DNA from: Symbiodinium natans
Lineage: Eukaryota; Sar; Dinophyceae; Suessiales; Symbiodiniaceae
Assembly: GCA_905221605.1 (NCBI GenBank)
Contig: CAJNDS010002243.1
Location: forward strand, 1-64,000
Direction of reading: 5' to 3'
Length of the DNA stretch: 64,000 nucleotides
The notes below the pieces were generated by a model. It did no database searches and was not told the origin of the DNA. It saw only the letters and a list, made by a program, of their open reading frames with translations. Position 1 is the stretch's first letter; the number at the start of each line of letters is the position of its first letter. The position numbers and the translations under genes are program-made. This document shows, one piece after another, positions 1 through 8,660 of the stretch.

Positions 1-22
1 GGGGGGGGGGGGGGGGGGGGGG
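1..22. repeat. poly-G tract at window edge
   Basis: Uninterrupted G run cut by the window start. It is followed by the same 11 bases, cggttttgcaa, that follow the much longer G tract ending near 5514, so the two tracts may be copies of one repeat. Confidence 0.9.
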
Positions 23-459
23 CGGTTTTGCAACGGCTATGAGGTTTAGGCTGTCCAGCTCTTGGGTGAGGGGGGGTGTAGGGTTGGTTTGGGGCTTAGG
101 GTTACGGTTTAGGGATCCGACACGGAGGGTTCCCCAGCTGTAAGCAGACTGGGCTTTGGCGTACTAGACTTGGATACTTTTTTTGATTCTGGGTTCCTAT
201 TTTCCCTGCGCAGCTACTTGTGCCTAACAAGTACTTGTTTTCCAGGGTCTACTCCAAAGTAGGGCAGAGGTGGACCCTAGCCCTAAACCCTAAACCCTAA
301 AACCTATACCCTAAACCTAAACCTAGCTGGGTTGTACATGGCTTTTCAACATCACCTGTGTAACCCCCTTAGCTACAGGGAGTTGAAAGGGGGGCCCTGC
401 CTGCGTGACAAGAGAGCTATCCGGAGGTCAGCACCCAGCTCAAAGGCGGGGAGGGAATG

Positions 460-535
460 GTTAGGGTTTAGGGTTTAGGGTTTAGGGTTTGGGGTTTGGG
501 GTTTGGGGTTTCGGGTTTCGGGTTTCGGGTTGAGA
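460..535 (+). repeat. TTTAGGG-type array grading into TTTGGGG and TTTCGGG
   Basis: Seven-base telomere-like units whose middle base changes in blocks (A, then G, then C). Further short TTTAGGG runs lie at 815-835 and 970-1010. I see no supported gene in 1-1120. Confidence 0.85.
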
Positions 536-1125
536 GGAGGCTCTCGGTTAGGGAGCCTGGCATGACAGGTGCTACCGGCACCAAACAAACAAGGAGGTTG
601 TGTTGTTATCCATTAAGGGTTTCAAGGAAAAAAGGGGGAAGCTTCTGAGGCTACAGGGTTTTGAGCCTCAAGGCATTTGTGCACGGTCCTTGGGTTCAGG
701 CTTTCTTGAGGTGTTTACAGGGTTCAGGTGCTAGTGCCCTACATGTTGAGAGCTTCCAACTCATGCCCGCGGCAGGCAAGAGGCAGTACAAGTGCTGCGA
801 AGGCTTAGGGTTGGCGATTCTTATGTGGTAGGGTTTAGGGGCCCAGCAAACACAGGCCAAATATCTTCTGCAGGCAGTTCAGTATCTCTCCCTGGTTTAG
901 GGTTTCCCAGGCTTTGCTTAGAGGGTTGGCATGGGTTCCCGATTTTAGGGCGGCTTGTAAGGTTGCAGGAGGGTTTAGGGTTTAGGGTTTAGGGTTTAGG
1001 GTTTAGGGTTTCATCCACAAGTGATGGCTTGTATCCCAGGCCTAGGCTCAAAACCTTTGATAATGAGGCCTTTGCCCGAAAAAACCTTAGCTTGGAGTCT
1101 TAGGGCAAACTAAATGGCTGCCCAG

Positions 1126-1172
1126 ACCCATATTTGCGGGGCGAACTCTTCACCCCGCGGGAAGAAAAGCAC
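1126..1172 (+). CDS. candidate internal exon, unknown gene
   Basis: A cccag acceptor is followed by 47 bases open in one frame (THICGANSSPRGKKS) and a GTGAAG donor. A CCCTAAA array starts about 45 bases downstream. Weak evidence on its own. Confidence 0.3.
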
Positions 1173-1215
1173 GTGAAGCTATTTGCTCCAAGCTCAACCT
1201 CACTCTCGTACTGCC

Positions 1216-1310
1216 CTAAACCCTAGCCCTAAACCCTAAACCCTAAACCCCCAAAAAAAAACCTAAACCCTAAACCCTAAAAAAAACACTAAACCCTAAA
1301 CCCCCCCAAA
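1216..1310 (-). repeat. CCCTAAA array
   Basis: C-strand telomere-like units with short A-rich interruptions, just upstream of the exon candidate at 1343. Confidence 0.85.
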
Positions 1311-1342
1311 CCCGAAATTCTTGCCAGACTCCGAGCTTTAAG

Positions 1343-1417
1343 CCGGCGCCTTTCAAGAAGCCTCTCGGTCTTCAAGGTCCAATGTGCGCCCGCAAGTACC
1401 CTCCCTGGGCCTCAAGG
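1343..1417 (+). CDS. candidate internal exon, unknown gene
   Basis: Exactly 25 codons between a tttaag acceptor and a GTAGGG donor, reading PAPFKKPLGLQGP then MCARKYPPWASR. CCCTAAA units lie upstream and the donor runs straight into a TTTGGGG array. No family recognised. Confidence 0.45.
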
Positions 1418-1600
1418 GTAGGGTTTGGGGTTTGGGGTTTGGGGTTTGGGGTTTGGGGTTTGGGGTTTGGGGTTTGGGGTTTGGGGTTTGGGGTTTGGGG
1501 TTTGGGGTTTGGGGTTTAGGGTTTAGGGTTTATGTTTAGGGTTTAGGGTTTAGGGTTTAGGGTTTAGGGTTTAGGGTTAGGGTTTAGGTTTTAGGGTTTA
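1418..1600 (+). repeat. (TTTGGGG)n array joined to (TTTAGGG)n
   Basis: About thirteen consecutive near-perfect TTTGGGG units, then TTTAGGG units. The homogeneous variant block suggests local amplification. CCCTAAA runs follow at 1690-1770, 1910-1955 and 2035-2130 with no supported gene between. Confidence 0.9.
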
Positions 1601-2154
1601 GGGTTCGGGGCCTCGAGGGCGTTTAGGGCCCTTTAAACCCTTTAGGGACTCCGACACAGCCCAGCACTAATACCCCCAGGCACTTCCACTCCCGCTAAAC
1701 CCTAAACCCCAAGCCCCAAACCTAAACCCTAAACCCCAAGCCCTAAACCCCAAGCCCTAAACCTTTAAACCCAAGTACCCAATCCTTAATTAGGGCTTAT
1801 AATAAGCTTTGGGCCTCAGTGCGCAGGACTGAAGCACCCAAAACCTAGGACCCCAGGCAGTACACGAACACCAATAACCCTACGGCCTCATCACCTTAAC
1901 CCCTCAAAGCCCTCCCTAAACCCTAAACCCTAATCCCTAAACCCTAAACCCTAAAGCCGAATTCATGCACCCCACGAACACGAGGAAACCCTAAGAGCCC
2001 CAGACCCTAAGACCTAAACCCGAAACCCCAAACCCTAAAACCCTCAACCCCCAACCCTTAAAATGCCCCTAAGCCTTAAACCCTAACCCTAAACCCTAAA
2101 CCCTAAACCCTAAACCCTTAACCCTAAGCATGTTCAGGATGTGCTTTCGGACAG

Positions 2155-2206
2155 CTAAGGCTACCGCCCCCGGTGAAGCTACCAGTGCCAAGGCATCCCG
2201 TTCGGG
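2155..2206 (+). CDS. candidate internal exon, unknown gene
   Basis: An acag acceptor, a frame reading KATAPGEATSAKASRS, and a GTTTAGG donor that is itself the first unit of a TTTAGGG array. CCCTAAA units lie just upstream. Confidence 0.4.
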
Positions 2207-2335
2207 GTTTAGGGTTTAGGGTTGAGGGTTACCCTAAACCCTAAACCCTAAACCCTAAACCCTAAACCCTAAACCCTAAACCCTAAACCCTAAACCCTAA
2301 ACCCTTTACGGTTTGGGGTGTAGGGTTTAGGGTTT
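2200..2335. repeat. head-to-head TTTAGGG / CCCTAAA arrays
   Basis: A short TTTAGGG run meets about eleven CCCTAAA units (2232-2305) with only a few bases between, then the orientation flips back. It is a perfect-pairing inverted telomeric repeat. Confidence 0.9.
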
Positions 2336-2464
2336 TTTCGCGATGCTCTTGCTGGGTCACCGGCCCTAACCCTCTCCCTAAGCCCGAAACCGCAATCTTG
2401 AAGGGTCTATCGGGTTAGGGTGCCGAGAGGCCCAATGACGGTCGCCAGACTAGACGTTGGCTTC

Positions 2465-2593
2465 TGAAAAGGTCTTTAGGGTTTGGGAATTTGGGTTTAG
2501 GGGATTAGGGTCTATAGGGTTTAGGGTTTAGGATTTAGGGTTTAGGGTTTAGGGTTTAGGGTTTAGGGTTTAGGGTTTAGGGTTTAGGGTTTA
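2465..2593 (+). repeat. TTTAGGG array
   Basis: About ten clean units at the right end. A 104-base GC-rich segment follows, then a CCCTAAA array (2698-2825). Confidence 0.9.
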
Positions 2594-2930
2594 GCCTCAT
2601 AAATCTCAACACTCCAATGCCAACGCTGGCGGCTGGCCTCGCTTTTCTGGCCCGTGAGCTTGCCACCCTCAGCTACCCCGGACAGCTCAAGGCTCCAAAC
2701 CCTAAACCCTAAACCCTAAACCCCAAACCCTAAACCCTAAACCCTAAACCCTAAACCCTAAACCCTAAACTGCCCTAAACCCCGAACCCCAAACCCCAAA
2801 CCCTAAACCCTAAACCCTAAACCCTGTTCAACCTCGACTCCGCCACGAGTGATCAGCCCAAAGGCTCGAAACTTGAAAAAACTCAAGTTTCAGCATCAAG
2901 TTCAATACGATATTGAATTGCGCCTCGTGT

Positions 2931-2931
<1 letters not shown>

Positions 2932-2961
<30 letters not shown>
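2932..2961. repeat. (AT)n microsatellite
   Basis: Dinucleotide AT run. Other AT runs lie at 23081-23096, 23360-23382, 33103-33133, 45184-45213, 52674-52784, 56101-56123 and 59727-59747. Confidence 0.95.
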
Positions 2962-2963
<2 letters not shown>

Positions 2964-3409
2964 ATGACTCCTGAGGGCCTCATATCAATATGGGAGCAGC
3001 AAAAAAACTCAATACAAAGTCCTTTTCAACATCGACATACCACATTATATTTTCAATATGTGTATACATATTATTAAGGTGTGCTGAAGGCCAGGGTTCG
3101 GCCCGAGTCCTCGACCTAGAAAGTTTAGCCGAGGCCTGGGTCGATCCCTGTCCTGTTGCAACACCTGCCCCCTCAATTGCATGCTCGAAGGCCAGGATAC
3201 CCACCCTCTGTCCCCCTGTCCTTCATGTTCCCTCACAAGCGAGCAGTCACAGAACTTTGAACTGCAGTGTCAACGAGCCTGACATGCTCGGAAGCTCACT
3301 GGATGTCAGGCTATCTTCAGGGGTGTATCTCTGATGCGGTTCTGGGGAGGCTTAGGACCCTCTGAGGTTTTAGGATCTAGGGTTTGGGGTGCGTCTCCGA
3401 GCATGGTAG

Positions 3410-3535
3410 GCGTTCACGGGGCATGAGCTGGGCGCTGAGAGAGAAAGTGATGCGATGAAGGCCGAAAGCGGAGAGCCTGAAGAGGCATTCGAAAGCCGGC
3501 AACAGCCCAAAACACCGGGCTGTGACACATTCTGA
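3410..3535 (+). CDS. candidate exon, acidic unknown protein
   Basis: Open for 41 codons after a tag acceptor (AFTGHELGAERESDAMKAES then GEPEEAFESRQQPKTPGC) to a TGA. It is rich in Glu with protein-like composition. It may be a terminal exon, or use the GTGACA just before the stop as donor. Neighbouring exons at 3624-4198 lie on the same strand. Confidence 0.45.
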   Translation, partial: AFTGHELGAERESDAMKAESGEPEEAFESRQQPKTPGCDTF

Positions 3536-3623
3536 CACTTGCTTTAAGTTGGGCAATCAGAGCACAACCCAGCTGAGCTTCTCAAGGACTCCCTAAGCCC
3601 AACTGCCAAGACCTAACAAACAG

Positions 3624-3719
3624 AAGATGGCTGAATGTGCTGATTGCTTTGTCTCAAGGATGAAGAGGCGTGCAAATTGGTCTGCTACGCCGATCAAGTC
3701 AATTAGCTTGAACATATGA
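3624..3719 (+). CDS. candidate exon, unknown protein
   Basis: After an acag acceptor the frame reads KMAECADCFVSRMKRRANWS then ATPIKSISLNI and a TGA. It contains an ATG two codons in. Basic, with a CxxC pair. No family recognised. Confidence 0.4.
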   Translation, partial: KMAECADCFVSRMKRRANWSATPIKSISLNI

Positions 3720-3756
3720 GTCGACACTGGAGCGGCCACCTACTTGGCCTCATGCG

Positions 3757-3960
3757 TTGAAAAAAGCGTACAACCCCGGAAATCCTAAGCAGTATGCCTC
3801 AGTAATTTTGCATCTCGTAATTTTCAAGACTTTGCAAAGTGACGCCACTCTCTTAGTCTCACAAATTCGGACAAAAATCGGAGCCCAAAACAAGCCCAAA
3901 GCTCAGTCCATGAGCGTCCGAAAGCTCCGCTCCGGGGGCCCCAGGAGCACGGGGGTTCAA
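3757..3960 (+). CDS. candidate exon ending at a consensus donor
   Basis: Open frame of 68 codons ending at a textbook GTGAGTAT donor. The last part (SVRKLRSGGPRSTGVQ) follows a ctcag that could be a closer acceptor at 3905-3906, so the true exon may be only 3907-3960. There is no ATG at the left end. Confidence 0.45.
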
Positions 3961-4133
3961 GTGAGTATCGTAATATATGTGCACAATACCATAATTATAA
4001 TTAGTACGTAACTATACATAACTACATACTTCGCTACTAGGCTACAGTATAGACTAAAGTTTAGCCTTGTTTTAGGTTTGATGGAGTTCTTCACCTTGCT
4101 GCAAGTACCAAAGAGCATCTCAGCTGGGCTCAG

Positions 4134-4198
4134 GGTATCCACAGCATCCTGGAGCAGGCTGAGGCTGCATGCGGCGACGACAAGGATTCAGATCCAGC
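4134..4198 (+). CDS. candidate exon, phase-compatible with 3960
   Basis: A gctcag acceptor and the frame GIHSILEQAEAACGDDK..., phase 0, matching the phase-0 end at 3960. The GTTAGG donor is inferred. Probably the next exon of the same gene. Confidence 0.45.
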
Positions 4199-4199
4199 G

Positions 4200-4740
4200 T
4201 TAGGAGGGGATATCAGGGCCGATGCCTTAAACTTCGGGACAGGGCTCATTTGGTTTAAATTTGCTTAAGGGGCTTGTTCAGAATTTTAGAGGATCCAGGA
4301 CTGTTGCCCCTGCAATGCTTTGAGCGAAGAAAGGGTTCTTCGGGGGTTATGGAATCGGCTTCATAGTTTGGGGGGTTAGAGGAAGTAGTGGGACTGGGGG
4401 ACTAGGGCTCAGAAGCCGTGATGCCTGGGATTTCGGGACTAAGGCTCCCCCAAAGTTCCAAGTTGCCTAGAGTCCAAGTGTTCATGTAAGCCATTCATCT
4501 CCCTTCCCCATGCTTTTCGGGTGGCTCTAAAGTCGCGAAGCGAAAAAAAGCTGCACACAAAAACATGATCAAAGAGCTGCATGCCACAGGATTTTCTTGC
4601 CATCTCCCCCACCTTCGGTCCAGGCCAGGCCCGAAGCCAAAACGAGCTCGGGCCCGGCCTAGGCTTTTCCCCCATCTCCCTTCTTTCTTGCGTGGAAAAT
4701 TGTCAGCCTTAAGCCCCTAAACCCTATAAGCCAGGGCCTC
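4200..4740. other. no supported gene
   Basis: Unique sequence with G/T-rich degenerate telomere-like words. The open frame on the minus strand here has no domain or splice context I can support. Confidence 0.5.
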
Positions 4741-5225
4741 CCCCTAAACCCTAAAGCTCCCAAGAAACCCTACACCCCCACTCCCCTAAACCCCTAAAAC
4801 CCTAAACCTAAACCCTAAACCCTGAACCCTGAACCCTAAACCCTAAACCCTTTTTTTTTTTTTTTTGGGGGGGGGGGGGAGGAAGCTTTGGGCGCTTTGA
4901 GGGTTTAGGGTTTCTGGGTTGGGGTTTTAGGGCTCCTAGGGTATAGGAGCCCTAAGCCTTGAACTCTGAAGCTAAGGGCTCTGTGTGTTTAGGGTTTAGG
5001 GTTTAGGGTTTAGGGTTTAGGGTTCAGGGTTCAGGGTTTAAGGTTTAGGGTTTAGGGTTTGGCTTTGGGAGGTGGGCGTGGGTGGGGGGCAGGCTTGGGG
5101 GGGGAGCGTGCCTAGGGCTTCAATTAGGGTTCTTGAGGTTGCTCGTGCTTTTATTGCGTTGGCGGGAGGTATAGCTAAACCCTAAATCCTAAACCCTAGA
5201 CCCTAAACCCTAAACCCTAAACTTA
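4740..5225. repeat. alternating CCCTAAA and TTTAGGG arrays
   Basis: C-strand units 4740-4848, a T15/G12 junction, G-strand units 4980-5060, then C-strand units 5175-5222. No gene seen. Confidence 0.85.
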
Positions 5226-5434
5226 GATTCTTGGCGGATGTTGCTCGATGGTTCAGAGCTCTTTAAGGACTTGGAAAGTTTAGCTGCAGGTTCTTTAGCT
5301 TTGCTGTGGAGGTTTAGCTTCTACCCGCCCATGGTTTAGGGTTTAGGGTGCAGGGTTGTTGGATTGGTTGGGTTTTAGGGTTCTACATGCTTTTGTTCGG
5401 GGCTGTTAGGCTGATGTTGCGGTATGGGGGGAGG

Positions 5435-5442
5435 TGGGGGGG

Positions 5443-5514
<72 letters not shown>
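5435..5514. repeat. long poly-G tract (about 80 bases)
   Basis: Nearly pure G, ending in cggttttgcaa exactly as at the window start. The length in the assembly may be unreliable. Confidence 0.95.
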
Positions 5515-5619
5515 CGGTTTTGCAATGCCCCTAAACCCTAAGCCCTACACCCCAAAGTAAAAGGCTTCTGAAGCCCTCAACCCTAAACCCTAAACCCAAA
5601 GCCCCAAACCCTAAACCAC

Positions 5620-5935
5620 TGGGCTTAAGGGTTTAAGGGCTTAAGGTTAAGGGTTCGTGTGAAGGGTCTAGGGTTTAAGGGTTTAAGGGTTTGAGGGTTT
5701 CAGGGTTTGAGATTTTCAGGGCTTCAGGGTTAAGGGCTTAAGGGTCTAAGGGTTTAAGGGTTTAAGGGTTTCAGGGTTTGAGACTTTCAGGGCTTCAGGG
5801 TTCAGGGTTCTAGGGCTTAAGGCTTAAGGGTCGAAGGGCTTGAGGGTTTAAGGGTTCAAGGGCTTAAGGGTTTAAGGGTTTAAGGGTTTGAGGGTTTAAG
5901 AGCTCTCACTTCAGGGACTCAGGGTTTAGGGTTCT
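5620..5935 (+). repeat. degenerate 8-base GGGTTTAA-type array
   Basis: Period is eight rather than seven (gggtttaa, gggtctaa, gggcttaa), a drifted relative of the telomere-like unit. The same type recurs at 8210-8460 and 42580-42720. Confidence 0.8.
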
Positions 5936-6094
5936 GGGCTTATGTTCCTTAACCCTGAAGCCTCAGCCCCATCCCCTCCCCTTTCGTCACCCCTTTCCCC
6001 CTCCCAACCCTCCCCTGCGGGGGCCTAGGCCCGACAAGGCCTGAGACCCACCCACTGAGCCCCTCGGTCCTTGATCGGTCCTGGCCCCCATTTC

Positions 6095-6232
6095 ACATGA
6101 ATTCATGTGAATAGTCATGAACTTTCATGAAGCCCCATGATGCGTTGTGAAGCTTCATGATGTTTTGTGAAGCTCCATGACGTGTTGTGAAGCTTCATGA
6201 AATCATGTGAATTCACGTGAAGTTTCATGATT
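6095..6232. repeat. tandem tcatga-rich repeat, unit about 25 bases
   Basis: Degenerate copies of a unit like gaagcttcatgatgttttgt, with palindromic tcatga and gaattc words. It lies just beyond the 3' end of the minus-strand gene ending at 6313. Confidence 0.8.
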
Positions 6233-6312
6233 CGGCCCAGTTTCTGTCTCATCAGCTTCAATTCCAGTTCCACATGCATCGGCGAGCTTTGGTGAGACAG
6301 CCAAGAACGACT

Positions 6313-6891
6313 CTAGTCCCTAGACTTATGCCTTCGGCGAAAGTGTGGACGACGACTTGACTCTTCATTCGGGTCATCTTCGGTTCCAGGAGGCTCTGAT
6401 GGGCCAAGAGGCTCTGATGGGGCAGCAGGCTCTAATGGAGCAGGCTCTGATGGGGCAGACTCAGGCATACTCGGGGCAGGCCCTGTGCTCCTAAGCCCGC
6501 AGTCCGGAGGGCAAGACCGATCGTGAAGAGCAGAACTAGCAGAAGGTTTGCTCTTGCCTTGCTTTGTTAGGGCACGTGCTGCGGCGTCGGGCTTTGCAGC
6601 TTCTGCGACACATCTCCGGCAGGTGTGGCCGAGGTTTGCGGCGAGCCCTTCCCAGAAAAGCTCGGCAGTGACCGTGCACATGAAGCAGGGCCCCGTCAGA
6701 AAGCTGGCGACGGAGCACACAATGATGACGATGGGGACGACGAGGACGATGACATTATGCTCTTGGTAGCTCAGGTTTGGGATCGGTCTGTGGAGCTGGT
6801 CCGCCGGCTTCAAGAAGATGGCCTGGATCATCCACTCATGCACGCCTACCTGATGGGCTGTGGTGGTGAAGTGCGCTGTGCTCACGGGCAT
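6313..6891 (-). CDS. membrane protein with hydrophobic segment and HxCxxC
   Basis: A 192-residue frame starting at ATG. A hydrophobic stretch (about residues 47-67, VIVLVVPIVIIVCSVASFL) is followed by PCFMC and, about 20 residues on, GHTCRRC. Then comes a Pro/Ser/Glu-rich tail with SEP-type repeats and a basic end (RRPHFRRRHKSRD). The hydrophobic segment plus terminal HxCxxC faintly recalls LITAF-like membrane zinc domains, but the first CxxC of that family is missing, so this is only a suggestion. It would be divergent from the kinase-like gene starting at 6958. The plus-strand frame over 6625-6891 also looks partly protein-like, so the strand of that part is not certain. Confidence 0.45.
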   Translation of the reverse strand: MPVSTAHFTTTAHQVGVHEWMIQAIFLKPADQLHRPIPNLSYQEHNVIVLVVPIVIIVCSVASFLTGPCFMCTVTAELFWEGLAANLGHTCRRCVAEAAKPDAAARALTKQGKSKPSASSALHDRSCPPDCGLRSTGPAPSMPESAPSEPAPLEPAAPSEPLGPSEPPGTEDDPNEESSRRPHFRRRHKSRD

Positions 6892-6957
6892 CTCCGTGGA
6901 AGCTTTGCTTTTCAGTGGGACGAAAGGCGCTCAGCACTCGCCCGCCCTGCTCAGCGC

Positions 6958-7896
6958 ATGCTGAAAAGTTTGCTGCAACTCGCGTGGGAATCAGGGCTCG
7001 TCTTTCTCATGCTCCTGCCCACAGCACTTCACCTCTGCTGCAGACAGTTGCGCTGCACAGACGAGCCGGCTCCAAAAGAAGATTCTTCCACTGGGGAGGC
7101 GCTTCCCCCGCGCTTGGCTCGTCAGTCCTTGCCCGACGCCGTGGTCAATGTGTGCGACCGGCTTCGCCAGGTCTGCAACCCGACGCCGACAGAGTTCGAC
7201 TTCGGGGAGCTGCTGGGACAAGGTTGTTTCGGGTCCGTCTACAAGTCAACGCTAAAAGGACAAGTTGTGAAGACCATCAGGGCCAGCAGTTTCCATGCAA
7301 CGGAGCGGCTTTACGATGAGCTAGCGTCTGAGCTGTCAAACCTTCTATCAATGCCACCGCATGTTCATTTTGCTCAGTGTTTTGGCTGGTGCCTGCATGG
7401 AAGCACCCCAGCCTTGCTACTCGAAGAAGTGGACAGTGCCGTGACGTTGTGCGAGACGTTCAAGATGTGTTTCCACGACATCCTGGCCCATGACATGTTC
7501 GACATCCTTCAGCAAATTGTGGATGCAGTTGAGTTTGCCGAAAGTAAGGAGTTTCCATTGTGGGATGTGCACAGCGCCGACATTCGGGTCCTTGTCTCGG
7601 GGTCTATCAAATTCATAGACTGGGGGATGAGATTTTCTGAGGACAGCGGCAACTTGGTACTCCTGCCAGAGAGCATTCAACTTCCAGGAGATCGCCTTGC
7701 GAAACGTGCTGAAGGTGATGGAGCCCTAGCCCGCCTGGTCAACAGGCATGTTGCTTCCTACTACTTCATTGCGGGTTGTTTGGCAGGTGAGAGGCTGATT
7801 GACTGCGACAAGCTAGAAGAGTTGGCAGCTTGTCGCTGCCGAGCCGAGCACTTCGCATCAAGAATTCAAAACATGCCTCGTTCCGATGTTGACTGA
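6958..7896 (+). CDS. membrane-anchored protein-kinase-like protein, probably pseudokinase
   Basis: ATG at 6958 gives 312 residues. The frame is open back to 6625 but without ATG, and a tttgcttttcag at 6902-6915 could be an acceptor just upstream. The protein starts with a hydrophobic segment (SLLQLAWESGLVFLMLLP). A kinase N-lobe follows: glycine loop LGQGCFGSVYK and a Lys in QVVKTI. The C-lobe has DVHSADIRVLV where HRDLKxxN is expected and IDWG where DFG is expected. Aligned on IDWG, the catalytic Asp, Lys and Asn are replaced, while the metal-binding Asp remains. Family membership rests on the glycine loop and the IKFIDWG element. Loss of activity is inferred. The end of the kinase fold is not recognisable. 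Confidence 0.7.
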   Translation: MLKSLLQLAWESGLVFLMLLPTALHLCCRQLRCTDEPAPKEDSSTGEALPPRLARQSLPDAVVNVCDRLRQVCNPTPTEFDFGELLGQGCFGSVYKSTLKGQVVKTIRASSFHATERLYDELASELSNLLSMPPHVHFAQCFGWCLHGSTPALLLEEVDSAVTLCETFKMCFHDILAHDMFDILQQIVDAVEFAESKEFPLWDVHSADIRVLVSGSIKFIDWGMRFSEDSGNLVLLPESIQLPGDRLAKRAEGDGALARLVNRHVASYYFIAGCLAGERLIDCDKLEELAACRCRAEHFASRIQNMPRSDVD

Positions 7897-8058
7897 GGCA
7901 GCAGTAGGGCCTTCGATGTTGACCGAAGCAGCAGTAGGCCCTGGCTCGTCACCACCATTTGGCTCCAGGAACCGGGCATCGACAGCAGCTGGAGCCTTGG
8001 CCATTGTAGCCGCCAAGCTCGGAGGCTCATCCTGGCCATCAGCCAGCTCTGCCTCAGG
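7864..8058 (-). CDS. possible Pro/Ala-rich exon, converging on the kinase-like gene
   Basis: The minus frame reads AELADGQDEPPSLAATMAK, APAAVDARFLEPNGGDEP and two copies of GPTAASVNI, then a stop. Composition resembles the tail of the RING gene. The plus strand carries the same 30-base duplication, so strand and function are uncertain. Confidence 0.3.
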
Positions 8059-8059
8059 G

Positions 8060-8460
8060 AACCCTAAGCCCTAAGCCCTAAACCCTAAACCCTAAACCCT
8101 CAACCCTAAACCCAAAACCTGTCTAAACCCTAAACCCCTAAACCCCTAAACCCTAAACCCTAAACCCTCAACCCTAAACCCTAAACCCTAACCCTAAACA
8201 CCCTAATGGTTTAAGGGTTTAGGGTCTAAGGGTTGAAGGGTTTGAGGGTTTCAGGGCTTATGGGTTTAAGGGTGGAGGGGCTTAAGGGTTTAAGGTCTTA
8301 GGGATTTAAGGGTTTAAGGGTCCAAGGGTTTAAGGGTTGAAGGGCTTCAGGGCTTAAGGGTTTAAGGGCTGAAGGGTTTAAGGGTTAAGGTTATGGGTTT
8401 AAGGGGTTGAAAGGCTTAGGGATTTAAGGGTCTAAGGGTTCAAGGGTTTAGGGTTTAGGG
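8060..8460. repeat. CCCTAAA array then degenerate GGGTTTAA array
   Basis: C-strand units 8060-8205 give way to drifted 8-base G-strand units to 8460, forming a large imperfect inverted repeat. Confidence 0.85.
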
Positions 8461-8660
8461 TAGGGCTTAAGGGGTGAGGGCACGAGCAGGCCTGAGCTCT
8501 TCGAAGAGCATTCGTCACACTCTCCACTCGTAGAACCTCTTCGATGGAATCGGACCGGAGCGAGCCACCGTGCCCACGAAGTGCTCTCGGATGCCAACGT
8601 CCCGGTGTTTCTTTGTGTTCGGTAGGTTCTAGTTTGGGCTGGGCAGGATTTAGTAGAGTG

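Noticed and set aside
2594-2697. Open frame with MPTLAAGLAFLARELATLSY between arrays
   Set aside because: Protein-like, but its flanks are reversed (TTTAGGG before, CCCTAAA after) and no donor is present. It may be an intron interior or a different strand, so not called.
5348-5560. Open frame with a glycine run (and the minus frame at 24977-25459)
   Set aside because: Pure translation of poly-G/poly-C tracts.
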